A stretch of 64,000 nucleotides of DNA, from assembly GCF_010093815.1 (NCBI RefSeq), contig NW_022985549.1, positions 558,001-622,000 on the forward strand. The letters run 5' to 3'. The position numbers and the translations under genes were made by a program. The notes under the pieces were generated by a model. It had not been told where the DNA came from. It worked only from the letters and a program-made list of their open reading frames with translations, and searched no databases. Shown here piece by piece: positions 24,647 to 35,130 of the stretch (position 1 is its first letter; every line of letters starts with the position of its first letter). The stretch is from Pseudovirgaria hyperparasitica. Lineage: Eukaryota > Ascomycota > Dothideomycetes > Acrospermales > Acrospermaceae.

Positions 24647-25332
24647 ACATGCCCCATTGGTACTGATAATTCATTCATTCGCTGCGGAACGGCGTTTGGT
24701 TTGGGACCTATAGATCGTGAGCGGAACTTTGGATTTGATCGGCTATTGTATACAACATAACACTATCTCATAAGACCTTCGGCGATTCTTTGGCTTTCAG
24801 AGTATGAACATGCCACTATCTCGACAATCACAAAGATTTCATTAGTCTCCACTGTTGGCTGTGCCATCGCTATTACGGGATTCAAATTCTCGCTCGTAAG
24901 TCACGTACACCTGGTAATGCGTAAGGTATCCGATGGCCATTCCGATGGCCATTACTGCTTCGATTTCTGCCAAGTCTGCACTGTGTGTCTCACAGTCTTT
25001 GTAACTTCATACGGGGGGTGGTAGGGAGCTGAAACGCCTCACTGGCAATTCTGCTTCGCAAGTTGTGGTCGAAACTACACACGTCAGAGGTGTGGTATAC
25101 ATCTATACAGTATGCAAAAATTTAAAAGTGAAGGTGAAGTATCCTGTATGTTGGGACGTCCTTGGTATTGAGGACCTCGAGTCTCGAGTGCGTAAGTGGA
25201 ACGCTGGAGCCGATGAAACAAGTAATGCAAATTTATGTGGGCATTCATGGCCACTGGGGTATATCCAATATTAGGCAACCAAAACGCCGCGCGAATGTCC
25301 TTGATGTGAGTACTTGGGTACGTGTCATGCCT
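24647..25332. other. Intergenic region between convergent genes
   Basis: Non-coding DNA between the ends of the glycine-zipper gene and the minus-strand DnaJ gene. No recognisable ORF, RNA or repeat seen. Confidence 0.5.
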
Positions 25333-26373
25333 TTACCCTTCTGCAGCATCTTCCTGTCTTATCTGTTCCTCCAATCTCCGCCGCTCGGCAGCCTGTTGCG
25401 CTGCTTTCAGACGCATCATTGTAGCCTCCATGTTGTTCGATGGACTCCCCTGTGCTGGCGAGAAAGAAAATGATGGTGACGCACCAACACCTCCCACTGA
25501 CCCCATAGATGACCGAAATGACCTGTTCAATGCCGGACTACCAATTGGTGTAGACGGCGCGGCTCCGAGCTCCGTCCTCGCTACATTGCCAGCGCTGATA
25601 TCGACAAACAATTCAGAGAGCGCCTTGCCGTCTTCCAGTGCGCTGAGGGCTGAGAACGCTGACCCGAATGTGATGGCAGCAGTCGCAACAAGCTTCTTGT
25701 GCTTCTCGCCCGCGAGCCGTGTTTTCTTCTCACGCAAGACAAATGCATGTTCAATCCTCCCGAAGCGCGAGAACATATCCGTAATACTCTTCTCTTCGTA
25801 TGTGAGACCTGCGCCTTCTCTTAAGAATCGGACGAAGATGCGACGCTCGATCTCCGGTGCTTGTGCTTGTTGAGGTGTGTGCGTATTTGGCGGCTGCTCA
25901 ATAATAGATGCATCCTCTTCATCACGCTTCTTCCTATCATGCTCCATCTGCATGCGCTTCCGTCTACCCTCCTCTGCCAACCTTCTCAAATCGCGCTCCT
26001 GCTGCTCAAGCTCATCCTCCTCTTCTGCTCTTTTACGCTTGAATCCACTCTCTCGCCTCTCCAAATCCTCCTTCATCGTGCGTCGCTTCCCTTCCAGCAG
26101 GTCATTCTGTCGCTGCTTTTGTATGCGCGCGATGCGTGTCTTGTCGTGGAGAGCCTTGGCTTCAGGATTGAGAAGCACATCGCGTGCTATTCCGATAAGG
26201 TGGAATTTCTCAACGATGTTAAGATTACCGGGATTTTTGTCCGGGTGATATTTGAGACTGGTCTTGCGATAGGCGCGTTTGATGTCTGCTTCGCTGGTTT
26301 CGTATGAGACGCCGAGGAGTTCGTAAAAGTCGTGTGTGCTGGTTGCGTGTTGTTTGAGATCTTCTGTTGACAT
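25333..26373 (-). CDS. DNAJC17/Cwc23-like J-domain splicing co-chaperone with RRM
   Basis: Intronless gene for a 346-residue protein. Residues about 14-80 form a J domain (DFYELLGVSYETSEADIKRAYR, with HPD in KYHPDKNPG), which stimulates Hsp70 ATPase. Residues 85-165 form a charged coiled coil rich in Arg, Glu and Lys. An RRM-like fold follows (RIFVRFLREGAGLTYEEKS, FGRIEHAFVLREKK) at about 185-265, and the C-terminus is Ser/Pro/Gly-rich with a final short helix. J domain plus coiled coil plus RRM is the layout of DNAJC17 and S. pombe Cwf23/yeast Cwc23, spliceosome-associated proteins. The frame stays open upstream to 26682, but the Met at 26373 starts directly before the J domain (MSTEDLKQH) and fits the family. 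Cys and Trp content upstream looks non-coding. Confidence 0.9.
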   Translation of the reverse strand: MSTEDLKQHATSTHDFYELLGVSYETSEADIKRAYRKTSLKYHPDKNPGNLNIVEKFHLIGIARDVLLNPEAKALHDKTRIARIQKQRQNDLLEGKRRTMKEDLERRESGFKRKRAEEEDELEQQERDLRRLAEEGRRKRMQMEHDRKKRDEEDASIIEQPPNTHTPQQAQAPEIERRIFVRFLREGAGLTYEEKSITDMFSRFGRIEHAFVLREKKTRLAGEKHKKLVATAAITFGSAFSALSALEDGKALSELFVDISAGNVARTELGAAPSTPIGSPALNRSFRSSMGSVGGVGASPSFSFSPAQGSPSNNMEATMMRLKAAQQAAERRRLEEQIRQEDAAEG

Positions 26374-27095
26374 GTTGGGCGGTATTCCGCGCCTGAGACG
26401 GTCTATCAGTGAGGCTATTGGAGGTATGAGATGAACACAAAGTCTGATGAGTCTTCGAGAGGGTTCGGGAATCAAGAGTGGAGCTATGTAGTACCTAGCT
26501 CTTAGTTTGAGGCGTGCTAGTCGGACCGTGTCTGCCGCGCACGTGTGACACGAAAAAATCATATATTCCAGCGTGCGATTCTTGTGCAGCACAGCGCTCC
26601 ACTTTGTGATTATATGGCTAGGTACATACCAAAGTCGAGTTACAAAGAGCCTCGGCGACCATTGGCTCATAAAATCCCTCATTAGATAGATAACTTCGTC
26701 TGGCTTTATTGAACGACCTCTGATAGAATGCCCAGCTTCTTAGAGCATTGTTAGGTCGCTATGGACTGTATCAAAGTAGTATGAAGTCGGTTGGGACAAG
26801 TCTCCAAGATGTCCATGGACTTTGGACACCCTCTGCTGCTGCGAACGATTGGAAAAACTGGTTCGGGCGCAAATCAAATTTAATTCGACAGCGTCTAGTA
26901 GACCGGCGATATCGACTCTCGAATGATTCAACGATAGATTTCCAGGAAGCGAGTGGTTCACAGACATGTTATGAATTGAAGTGTAATAATACTGCGGCAT
27001 ACATGTGCTTCCACGAGCTACTGGACGCTTGATTTTCCTTTCTGAAAATATTTTCATGAATACTTGATGAAACTCAATGACTCGAGTCGTATTCA
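26374..27095. other. Intergenic region, DnaJ gene promoter
   Basis: Non-coding DNA between the DnaJ gene start and the tRNA. Short overlapping ORFs on both strands at about 26740-27117 show no conserved motif. Confidence 0.5.
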
Positions 27096-27193
27096 TCTTT
27101 CTTGGTCTAGTGGTCATGATTTCCGCTTGTCAAATGCTATCTGTTCAACAGCGCGATTCGCGGGAGACCGGGGTTCAATTCCCCGAGAGAGAG
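27096..27193 (+). tRNA. tRNA-Asp (GTC) with 26-nt intron
   Basis: Folds into a complete cloverleaf. The acceptor stem pairs TCTTTCT (27096-27102) with AGAGAGA (27186-27192), one G-U pair, and G27193 is the discriminator. The D-arm region is GGTCTAGTGGTCATGAT, the internal A box. The anticodon stem TCCGC/GCGGG frames the loop TTGTCA with anticodon GTC at 27129-27131. A 26-nt intron (27133-27158) sits one base after the anticodon, the canonical position in nuclear tRNAs. The T-arm is CGGGG-TTCAATT-CCCCG with the B box GGTTCAATTCC. A TTTT terminator follows at about 27197-27200. Identity as Asp rests on the anticodon and on the similarity of the arms to known fungal tRNA-Asp. Confidence 0.93.
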
Positions 27194-27283
27194 TCTCTTT
27201 TGCAATCCGAACATGACCCTGTAGATACCATCGCTGATAGGAGACAAGTACAAGATTGTGGAGACAGGGATGAGTTTTCCCCA

Positions 27284-29341
27284 CTACTCATCGTCTTCCC
27301 ACGTGCTGTTCATCTCAGCCCAACCCGATCCCCATCGCCTGCCCTCTCCTTCTCCCCCTGATCTTAGGTTTCGTGCTGTGGCGGCATCTTCTCGCCAACA
27401 TCGGACTGTAAAGTCATCGCTCACTGACACCAAATCACCTTGATGAGTCCAGGCGACGCTAGTTACTTCTTTTGTATGACCCCTGATAAGTGGTGTGCCC
27501 TGTTCGTAAATTGGAATAGTGTCCTTCATCCGGGGATGATGATTCGAAACACTAATGTTTCTGTGAAGGATTGGTTGGGGTACCAGTGGGCTAGATGGAA
27601 TGGTAGTCGAGAAGCTTTGTACCCTTTCTTTATTGTCTCCAGAGCTCCCGGAAAGTAACTTCTCGTCAGTTGGGAAGAGCACAGGAGAGCCGTCGCTACT
27701 CCCAACGGCGAGCATTTCCGGCTTGTCACCCACAGCAGGGCGCAAAGAAGCTTTCACATAAAACGACGTAGCATGGAACTTCGAATGGCGAAAACCGTAC
27801 AAAGGTCCCAGGCCATCCTTTTCCTTCCCCAAATGACGAGGGCGGGAGGTAGTCGTAGAGAATTCGAATGCATTACCAAGAATGATATGGTTTGTTGAAT
27901 ACGCGTACAATGTGTTGTCTTTGCTGAGGGAATAGAATCGTGCACCGTCACCACTAAGGCACAACGAATTGATGCCAAAATTTCGGTGTCTGTTGTGCGA
28001 TTCTGGCTGCCTAGTTACAGCCAGGGCTGTGGCAGGTCCTCGCCGGGAATAACGTGATCGGATATCCCACAATTTGATAGTGGCGGAGCCGTCGGATGCA
28101 GTCAGTAGCAGATGCTCACGTCCGTTTTTTAGGAACTGCAGTGAAGTGATAGAAGCTTCGCCTCGTCGACTGGGTGTCTCAGTCTTCCCAGCGATATCCC
28201 TAACATTCATATGGACAAAATTAGAACTAGAGGACGATGCTAGAGCTGGGCGTTCTGTGTGAGCTCCGTCGATGGTATTGTACGAGGTGTTTTGGACAAA
28301 GACAGCCTTTGGGGAGCCATTAGATCCACTACATCTCAAATCCCATAGTTGAACGGTACCATCTCTGCTAGATGTAGCTAGGAAGTGATCGTTTCCTGGC
28401 TGGAAACAAATCTGCTTCACGGAAGCACGATGCTTCTCTAGACTAAATCTAGATTTCTGCGTTTGCATATCAATTATTTGTGCAGTCTGATCTCCAGATG
28501 CAGTAGCCAAGTACCGATCATCAGACGAGAATGCAAGGTCCATGATAGCATTGCCGTGAGGACGTAAGGTTACCTGTGTCTGACTGAAAGGCCTGGAAGT
28601 GTCCGTCTCAAGGATGGAGATGTTGCCATCTTCGTCTCCTACCGCAATCAAGGAGTTCGTGTTGCAGCTTGTCGAACAGAATGGAACACCATTTTGCGAT
28701 GCGTAGACATCTTCAGGCCGACTATGGAACCCTTCGGTCTGCAACTGCCAATCGGTGCGGTATGATAGTCTGCCACGTCCTATGCTCGAATCTCCAAAAG
28801 AGCGTTCGAGTGTAAGGCGATGTGTATTGCTAGCGCGAAGTCTCCGTATTGGTACAGGATTCTGGAAATCGTCATGTGGTTTGATAATCTGTTTCGTGTC
28901 TGCATCTTCTCGAATTTCAAACTCAGGCTGACGCCGCTCAAAGCGAAGTCTTTTAGAAGGTGTCTGCTGGACCGGGGAGCTTGGTGGAGGCGACAAGGGA
29001 TGTTTTCGCTTCCTGTTGGAGCTGAGGTGTGGTGTATGATGACATTCGATCGCAGAATCGTCCTCGGAGAAAAATACGTTCTTCCTTGGAGTTTTATGAT
29101 GTTTCGGTGTCTGTTGGTTGACTGCAACCCGTGTGATATCGCGTAGCTGTCTACTGGAGCGGCTGTGGGTTGATTTACAGCTCGCAAGTGATGCTGTTCG
29201 AGGGGTGAAGAAGCGGGTGAATCTTTTCGGTGTTATTGGCGGAGGCTTCTTGAGCTTCTTGCTCTCAAGCATAGGACTCGCCTGCCGTGGCGGGGAGGAA
29301 GGTGGTGATTGTAAAGCATACTCAAATCGATCGTAAGCCAT
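27284..29341 (-). CDS. CDT2: Cdt2/DTL-like WD40 substrate receptor of CRL4 ubiquitin ligase
   Basis: Single-exon gene for a 685-residue protein. The first 190 residues are basic, Ser/Pro/Thr-rich and contain many SP/TP pairs. From about 215 to 665 seven or so WD40 blades can be seen, for example IAVGDEDGNISILETD, IMDLAFSSDDRYLATASGDQ, FLATSSRDGTVQLWDLR, LLLTASDGSATIKLWDIR and LVSVSDDFTVRCWRED. Two WDxR boxes (WDLR, WDIR) are the motif with which DCAFs dock on DDB1. This layout matches Cdt2 (Dtl), which brings PCNA-bound Cdt1, Spd1/p21 and Set8-type substrates to Cul4-Ddb1. Human DTL has its long disordered part at the C-terminus; here the disordered part is N-terminal, as in fungal forms. It diverges from RRP5 over 285 bp that contain ACGCG boxes. 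Confidence 0.88.
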   Translation of the reverse strand: MAYDRFEYALQSPPSSPPRQASPMLESKKLKKPPPITPKRFTRFFTPRTASLASCKSTHSRSSRQLRDITRVAVNQQTPKHHKTPRKNVFFSEDDSAIECHHTPHLSSNRKRKHPLSPPPSSPVQQTPSKRLRFERRQPEFEIREDADTKQIIKPHDDFQNPVPIRRLRASNTHRLTLERSFGDSSIGRGRLSYRTDWQLQTEGFHSRPEDVYASQNGVPFCSTSCNTNSLIAVGDEDGNISILETDTSRPFSQTQVTLRPHGNAIMDLAFSSDDRYLATASGDQTAQIIDMQTQKSRFSLEKHRASVKQICFQPGNDHFLATSSRDGTVQLWDLRCSGSNGSPKAVFVQNTSYNTIDGAHTERPALASSSSSNFVHMNVRDIAGKTETPSRRGEASITSLQFLKNGREHLLLTASDGSATIKLWDIRSRYSRRGPATALAVTRQPESHNRHRNFGINSLCLSGDGARFYSLSKDNTLYAYSTNHIILGNAFEFSTTTSRPRHLGKEKDGLGPLYGFRHSKFHATSFYVKASLRPAVGDKPEMLAVGSSDGSPVLFPTDEKLLSGSSGDNKERVQSFSTTIPSSPLVPQPILHRNISVSNHHPRMKDTIPIYEQGTPLIRGHTKEVTSVAWTHQGDLVSVSDDFTVRCWREDAATARNLRSGGEGEGRRWGSGWAEMNSTWEDDE

Positions 29342-29626
29342 GTCTAGACTTCACATGTAAATAATGGTCGGATCGGATCGAGTGGAGAAGTCGACTTCAG
29401 TTTACGAGAGCATAAATGGCTCGGAGTGGGCATCATAAAAGGGCGAAGTGGCGGTCATTAATGAGAACGCGCTCGCGCTCTCGCGTTCGCGTGTAGCGTG
29501 ATTAGGTGGCCGGGAAGCTAGAGATCCCCACTTTAAAAATGGAAACTTAGCGGTATCCGAGCTTCGTCGCTTTTTAAAATTTCATAGCATAGAGATCAGT
29601 TCGAACTGCGCAACATAGGATCGAAG
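29342..29626. promoter_or_regulatory. Divergent CDT2-RRP5 promoter with ACGCG (MCB-like) boxes
   Basis: The 285 bp between the two start codons contain ACGCG at 29467-29471 and its complement CGCGT at 29482-29486 and 29488-29492, within a GC-rich island of alternating CGCGCTCGCG-like sequence. ACGCG is the core of the MluI cell-cycle box bound by MBF-type Swi6/Mbp1 factors. An AAAATTT element near 29575, about 50 bp upstream of the RRP5 ATG, resembles the RRPE box of ribosome-biogenesis genes. Function is inferred from motif and position only. Confidence 0.5.
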
Positions 29627-32600
29627 ATGGCGCCAACTAAAAGAAGCGCCTCTGACGCTTCTGGCACGTCCAAGGCCAAATTTCGCGATACAAATGAGCC
29701 AGCCCCCAAACGCGTGCGCAAGTCCGACAGTTCCACTGAACAAACCAGAGATGGTCAAACCACCACTAATGAGTTTTCGAAGAATAAGCCGCTCGGAGCG
29801 AAATCCGTATTGAAGAGCGAGAGCAAGAGTTTTCCTCGTGGCGGTGGCAGCGTGCTAACCCCGCTGGAACACAAGCAGATTCAGAATGAGGCAGCGAAGG
29901 ACGTTCTTTTTGAGCAGTCTGTTAACAAGAAGGGCCGTGAGGACCACAGTCATGGCGAAGAAGCAGTCAAATTCGCTGCGGAGACTACCGGAAAGGGACC
30001 AAGGAGACATAAAAGCATTCGGAACGGCGAAGGCCCGGACATCGCGGCCACAGCAGAGAAAGCGATGAGGACTGATAGCCTGAGCTACAAAGTAAGAGAC
30101 TACACACTAATTGAGGGCATAGCTGACATCTTGCAAGAACCTAGCTCCCGGCACATTGGTGTTGGGACAGGTCGCTAAGATCACGTCTCGCGATGTCGTG
30201 GTCAAGCTTCCGAACAATCTCAGTGGCTTTGTACAACTATCTGGTGTTTCTGAGCAGCTCAACAGCAAGATTGCCAACCTTTTCGAAAAAGCCGAAGGCG
30301 AAGAGAGAGAGAAACAGGAATTTCAAATAGAAGAAGATGAAGACAACGGCGTCGACGACAACATTGAGCTCAGTTCTTTCTTCTATGTCGGGCAGTATCT
30401 CAGGGTGTGCGTAACTTCAAAAGACGCAAGTGAATCAAGCAACAACATAGCGAAGAAACGCATTGAGCTCTCTGTAGATCCTAGAGAGACGAATCGAGGC
30501 CTGGGAAAGTCCGGACTAGTGGTTAATGGAATGGTACAGGCTTCCGTCCTCAGCAACGAGGATCATGGTCTAGTTATGGACTTAGGGCTTGGCGATGCTA
30601 AAGTGAGGGGTTTCATGTCATCCAAAGAACTCCCGAGTAATCTGAAACACGAGGAGGTACTAGAAGGAACTGTGCTCCTCTGCCTGATCACTGGACTCAG
30701 TTCGGACGGACGTATAGTGAAACTCTCCGCGGATCACTCAAAGGTCGGAAACGTCAAGAAGACGCATTTTCTGGTGGACGCTCCGACAGTCGATACTTTC
30801 CTCCCTGGAACCGCTGTTGAGCTCCTTCTGACAGATATTTCGGCTTTTGGCGTAAATGGCAAAATAATGGGTATGTTAGATGCCTCCGTTGATATAATTC
30901 ATTCTGGGGCCGCGAACTCCCACAAAGATCTCGAAAACCGATACAAGATCGGAAACAAAGTAAAGGGCCGGATTACCGCGACGTTTCCTGATGCAGATGT
31001 TCGAAGGGTCGCGGTATCATTCCTCCATCATGTCACAAATCTTACGACCCCAAGAGACAAGAATGACAGGCCATCGGCAGAAACACCTCAGCCACTCGAT
31101 GTATCATCATTCGTAGAAGCCGCGAAGGTCACTAAAGTGCACCCTAATCTTGGCCTGTTTTTTGACATTGGAGTACCGGCAATGCCAGGCTTTGCGCATA
31201 TCTCGCGCATCAGTGATCGCAGGATTGATAATATTTCTGGAGCATCAGGTCCCTACGCAGTGGGCACATCTCACAGGGCAAGAGTTTTAGGATTCAATCC
31301 TATGGATGGTCTGCACATACTGTCCTTGGAGCAACGCGTCTTAGAGCAGCCGTTCCTTCAACTAGAGGATGTTCGTATCGGGCAGGTAGTTCATGGAACC
31401 GTAAAAAAGCTGTTCATCAACGAAACTGGCACCCCGAATCTGACCGTCCAAATTGCCGAAGGTATAGTAGGTTTAGTGGCAGAAAGTCATTTCGCAGACG
31501 CTCACCTTGAGCACCCTGAGAAGAAATTTAGAGAAGGTGTAAAAGTTATAGCACGGATTCTATCCATTAATTTGACCAACCGTCGCTTTCGAATGACACT
31601 CAAGAAGTCTCTCGTCAATTCCGATGCCGATACATGGTCAACTTATGATAATATCTCTGTTGGCGACCAGTCGCCTGGTACTGTTCTCAAGCTCCTTCCT
31701 ACCGGGGCGGTGGTAGAATTCTACAATCGAGTCACAGCTTTTCTCCCAAAATCAGAGATGAGTGAAGCATACATCGACAATCCATCAAGACATTTTAGGA
31801 TTGGCCAAGTTGTTAATGTTCGTGTCCTTTCTGTGGATCCAAGGGAGTCTCGCATGATAGTCTCGTGTAGAGACCCAAGCGCTATCGACACAGCTCAAAG
31901 AGATGCCTTTAAGGCTCTGAAAGTCGGTAATCTAGTCACCGCTACTGTACTAGAAAAGTCAGACGACTCCATAGCTGTCGAAGTAGCAGGAGATGTCAAA
32001 GGTATCATTCGCATGGGCCATCTGACCGATGGGACCGAAAAGAAAGAGAGATCCGCCTTCAAGCGTATCCGTGTTGGCCAGAAGCTTGATGGATTGCTTA
32101 TACTGAAGAAAATCGACAAGCGATCCCAAATTGATCTAACGAACAAGCCGTCGTTGGTGGAGGCTGCGAAGAATGGTACATTGATCACTAAGTTCGAGGA
32201 TCTTTCCGAGGGCCAGGTCGTGGACGGGTTTGTGCGCAACTTTGACACAGCTAAAATCTTTGTTGAGTTTGGTGGCGAGGTTGTAGGAGCCCTGTTTAAG
32301 TCGCAGCTCAACGAGGATGTACTAAGTCTTCCAAACTACGGTCTGCGAGTTGGATTGTCTCTAGCTGCACGGATCTCGCACATTGACTTCGGTAATAAGC
32401 GTTTTCTCCTGAGCATGAAGCCTTCGAAGTCCACTAAAGATACCACTGAGATGCTCGTAGCCCTTGAAGCCGGCACCAAAACAAAAGCCACAATAACACA
32501 GGTCATGAGCACTCAAATCTTGGTCAAGACTGAAAACGAAACACCTGGTCGAATCGATGTCTCTGAGGTATATGATGATTGGGATAGCATTAGTAACAAG

Positions 32601-35058
32601 AAGCAACCACTCCGGGATTTTGAGATAGGTCAGAAACTCGACGTCACGGTCATTGGATCATACAATGTCAGAGGCTACCGATTTCTACCACTGAGCCATC
32701 GCAAGAGTGGTAATTCTATACTAGAGCTTACCGCCAGAAGGAACTACAACCACGGCTCAGAAGACAGTATTTTGACTATGGATAAAGTAAAAGTCGACGA
32801 CACATACACTGGTTTTGTTAATAAGGTAGCCGATGGCTTCGCATGGCTCAACCTGTCGCCGAGTGTACGCGGACGCATGGACATCGTCGAAGCTCTCAAT
32901 ACTGGATCTTCTATGAACGGTTCGGAAGAAAGCTTTCCAATCGGGTCAGCGGTGCGCATCAAGGTCAGAAACGTAGACGTTGCAAAGGGCCAACTGGATC
33001 TGGCCTCCGTTGCCGTCAAAGAACCGCTGAGCTGGGACGCGCTCTCCGATGGACTCATCCTGCTTGGCCGTGTTCGCAGATCCTTCGAACGCTACGTTCT
33101 GATACAGCTTAGCGACAGTATCAATGGCATCATCCCCCGTACTGAGTTGGCCGACAATTATGATGAAGCTAGTCCGACCAATTTAGACGCGAAGTCTACA
33201 GTAAGGGTCAAAGTCGTTCATCTTGATAAGCCTAATAAGCATATCACTCTGTCGGTCCGGCCGTCAAACGTGCTCGACTCTGGTATCAAGCCCACCGATC
33301 GCCAAATACTTCGGAAGACTGATCTCAAAGCCAATGATGTCGTCCGCGGCTTCATCAAGAATGTAGCTGCCAATGGTATCTTTATTAATCTTGGCCCAAA
33401 CGTAGATGGATTCGTCAAAGTGTCTGATCTGTCTGATTCTTACATCAAAGACTGGAAAGGTGGCTATCAAGTGGACCAGCTTGTCAGAGCGAAAGTTCTT
33501 GACGCCAACTCAGAGAACGCCGTACCCCTCAGCCTGAAAGCTTCCGTTCTTGATGAACATTATGTGCCACCGGCACGTTTTGAGGACTTTGAGCAAGGTC
33601 AAATTGTCACTGGTACCATTCGAGTGATATTTCAGTACGGTGTCATAATACTGGTTGACAATTCTCTAAACGTCAGTGGTCTGTGTCATCGAAGCCAAAT
33701 TGCCGATGAACGCATTGACAATTTAGAAGCACTGTATGAGAAAGGCGACAAGGTGAAAGCCATAATTCTCAAGCTGGACCCAGAACAGCGAAAGATAAGC
33801 TTCGGCATGAAAGCTTCTTATTTTGAAAGGCACGGAGATGCAGAAGATATTGATTCTGACATCGATGAAGGTAATATTGATCTTGACGAAGTCGAGGATA
33901 ATGGAAGTATTACCGATGCCGATGCTCAGGAGGTCACAAATGATGTTGAAACGAATTCAGGCGGGTGTTTCGAAATAATGGATGTTGACGCAGGGTCCGG
34001 AGACGAAGCTGATGGACTTGCTACTTCAGGCTTTGACTGGACAGGCGTAAACATGGATATCGATGACGCCGAACAATCCGTTGACGAGGAGGTCGATGCG
34101 TCGCAGATCAAAAAAAGGCGGAAGCGGCGAGCTGAAATCGTTGAGGATCGAACTGATGCCTTGGACAAGTATGGTCCTCAATCAGTGGCTGATTTTGAAC
34201 GACTACTTCTCGGTTCTCCGAACGACTCATACTTGTGGATCCAGTATATGGCATTCCAGGCAGCGCTTAATGAGATCGACAAATGTCGTGATATAGCCCG
34301 ACGTGCGCTCGATACAATCAATATGAAAGACCAGGAGGCAAAGATGGAAGTAAGAACTGCATTACTTAATCTTGAAATCAGATTTGGTAGTGATGAGACC
34401 GTTGAAGAGGTATTTAAAGCAGCTTGTCAGGTTCATGGGCCATACGAGATGCACAACCGACTAGTGGACATCTATATCAAGGAGAAGAAACTCGAAGCAA
34501 GTCCAGCAGTAACTATGGGTCGAATTGCACGCTAACAGGATTCAGAAAGCCGATATGCTGTATCAGTCTATGCAGAAAATCAAAGAAATCACGGTCCACG
34601 TTGTATATTGGGTCTCGTACGCCAACTTTCTCCTGACCTCGTTAAACGCCCCGGCGAGAAAGCAAGCCCTCCTCGCTCGCGCCGTTCAGTCAGTACCAGC
34701 CTCTCAACATCGAGATCTCACGGCCAAATTTGCAAGCTTAGAGTTCAAATCGCCAAACGGTAACGCAGAGCTCGGCCGCACAATCTTTGAAGATTTGCTG
34801 AATATATATCCCAAGAAATGGGATTTATGGGACAGCTTTGTGCAATTGGAGAAAGCCCACGGCGAAGAGGCAAACGTGCGGACCTTGTATGAGAGGATGG
34901 GCAAAAGCCGGATGAAAAGTCGGAGAGGACAACTTGTCTTCAACAGCTGGAAAAAATGGGAGGCGAGCATAGGTAACAAGAAGGGCGAGGACCGTGTGCG
35001 AGCATTAGAAGAGCAGTGGGAAAAGAGGAAGAAGGCAGCGGACATAGAGGATGAATGA
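29627..35058 (+). CDS. RRP5: rRNA biogenesis protein Rrp5
   Basis: Predicted 1778-residue protein in three exons: 29627-30091, 30138-34496 and 34546-35058. Residues 1-150 are Lys/Ser-rich and disordered. From about 155 to 1345 there are roughly a dozen S1-type RNA-binding repeats (for example GTLVLGQVAKITSRDVVV and GQVVHGTVKKLFI). A very acidic stretch follows (about 1350-1450), then HAT/TPR-like repeats to the C-terminus (DFERLLLGSPNDSYLWIQYM, GRTIFEDLLNIYPKKWDLW). S1 array plus HAT domain is diagnostic for Rrp5, needed for cleavages A0-A3 and so for both 18S and 5.8S rRNA. Yeast Rrp5 has 1729 residues. The second intron (34497-34545) uses a GC donor (GAA|GCAAGT) with branch CTAAC and acceptor TTCAG; this joins KKLE to KADMLYQSM and restores the HAT repeat. 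No GT donor nearby gives the right phase. Confidence 0.95.
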
Positions 35059-35130
35059 TGGACTCGGATGCCATAGAGCATTGTCATGGGGCATAGTACC
35101 CAAACCTTTGAATTAGCAGAGGTCGATTTT

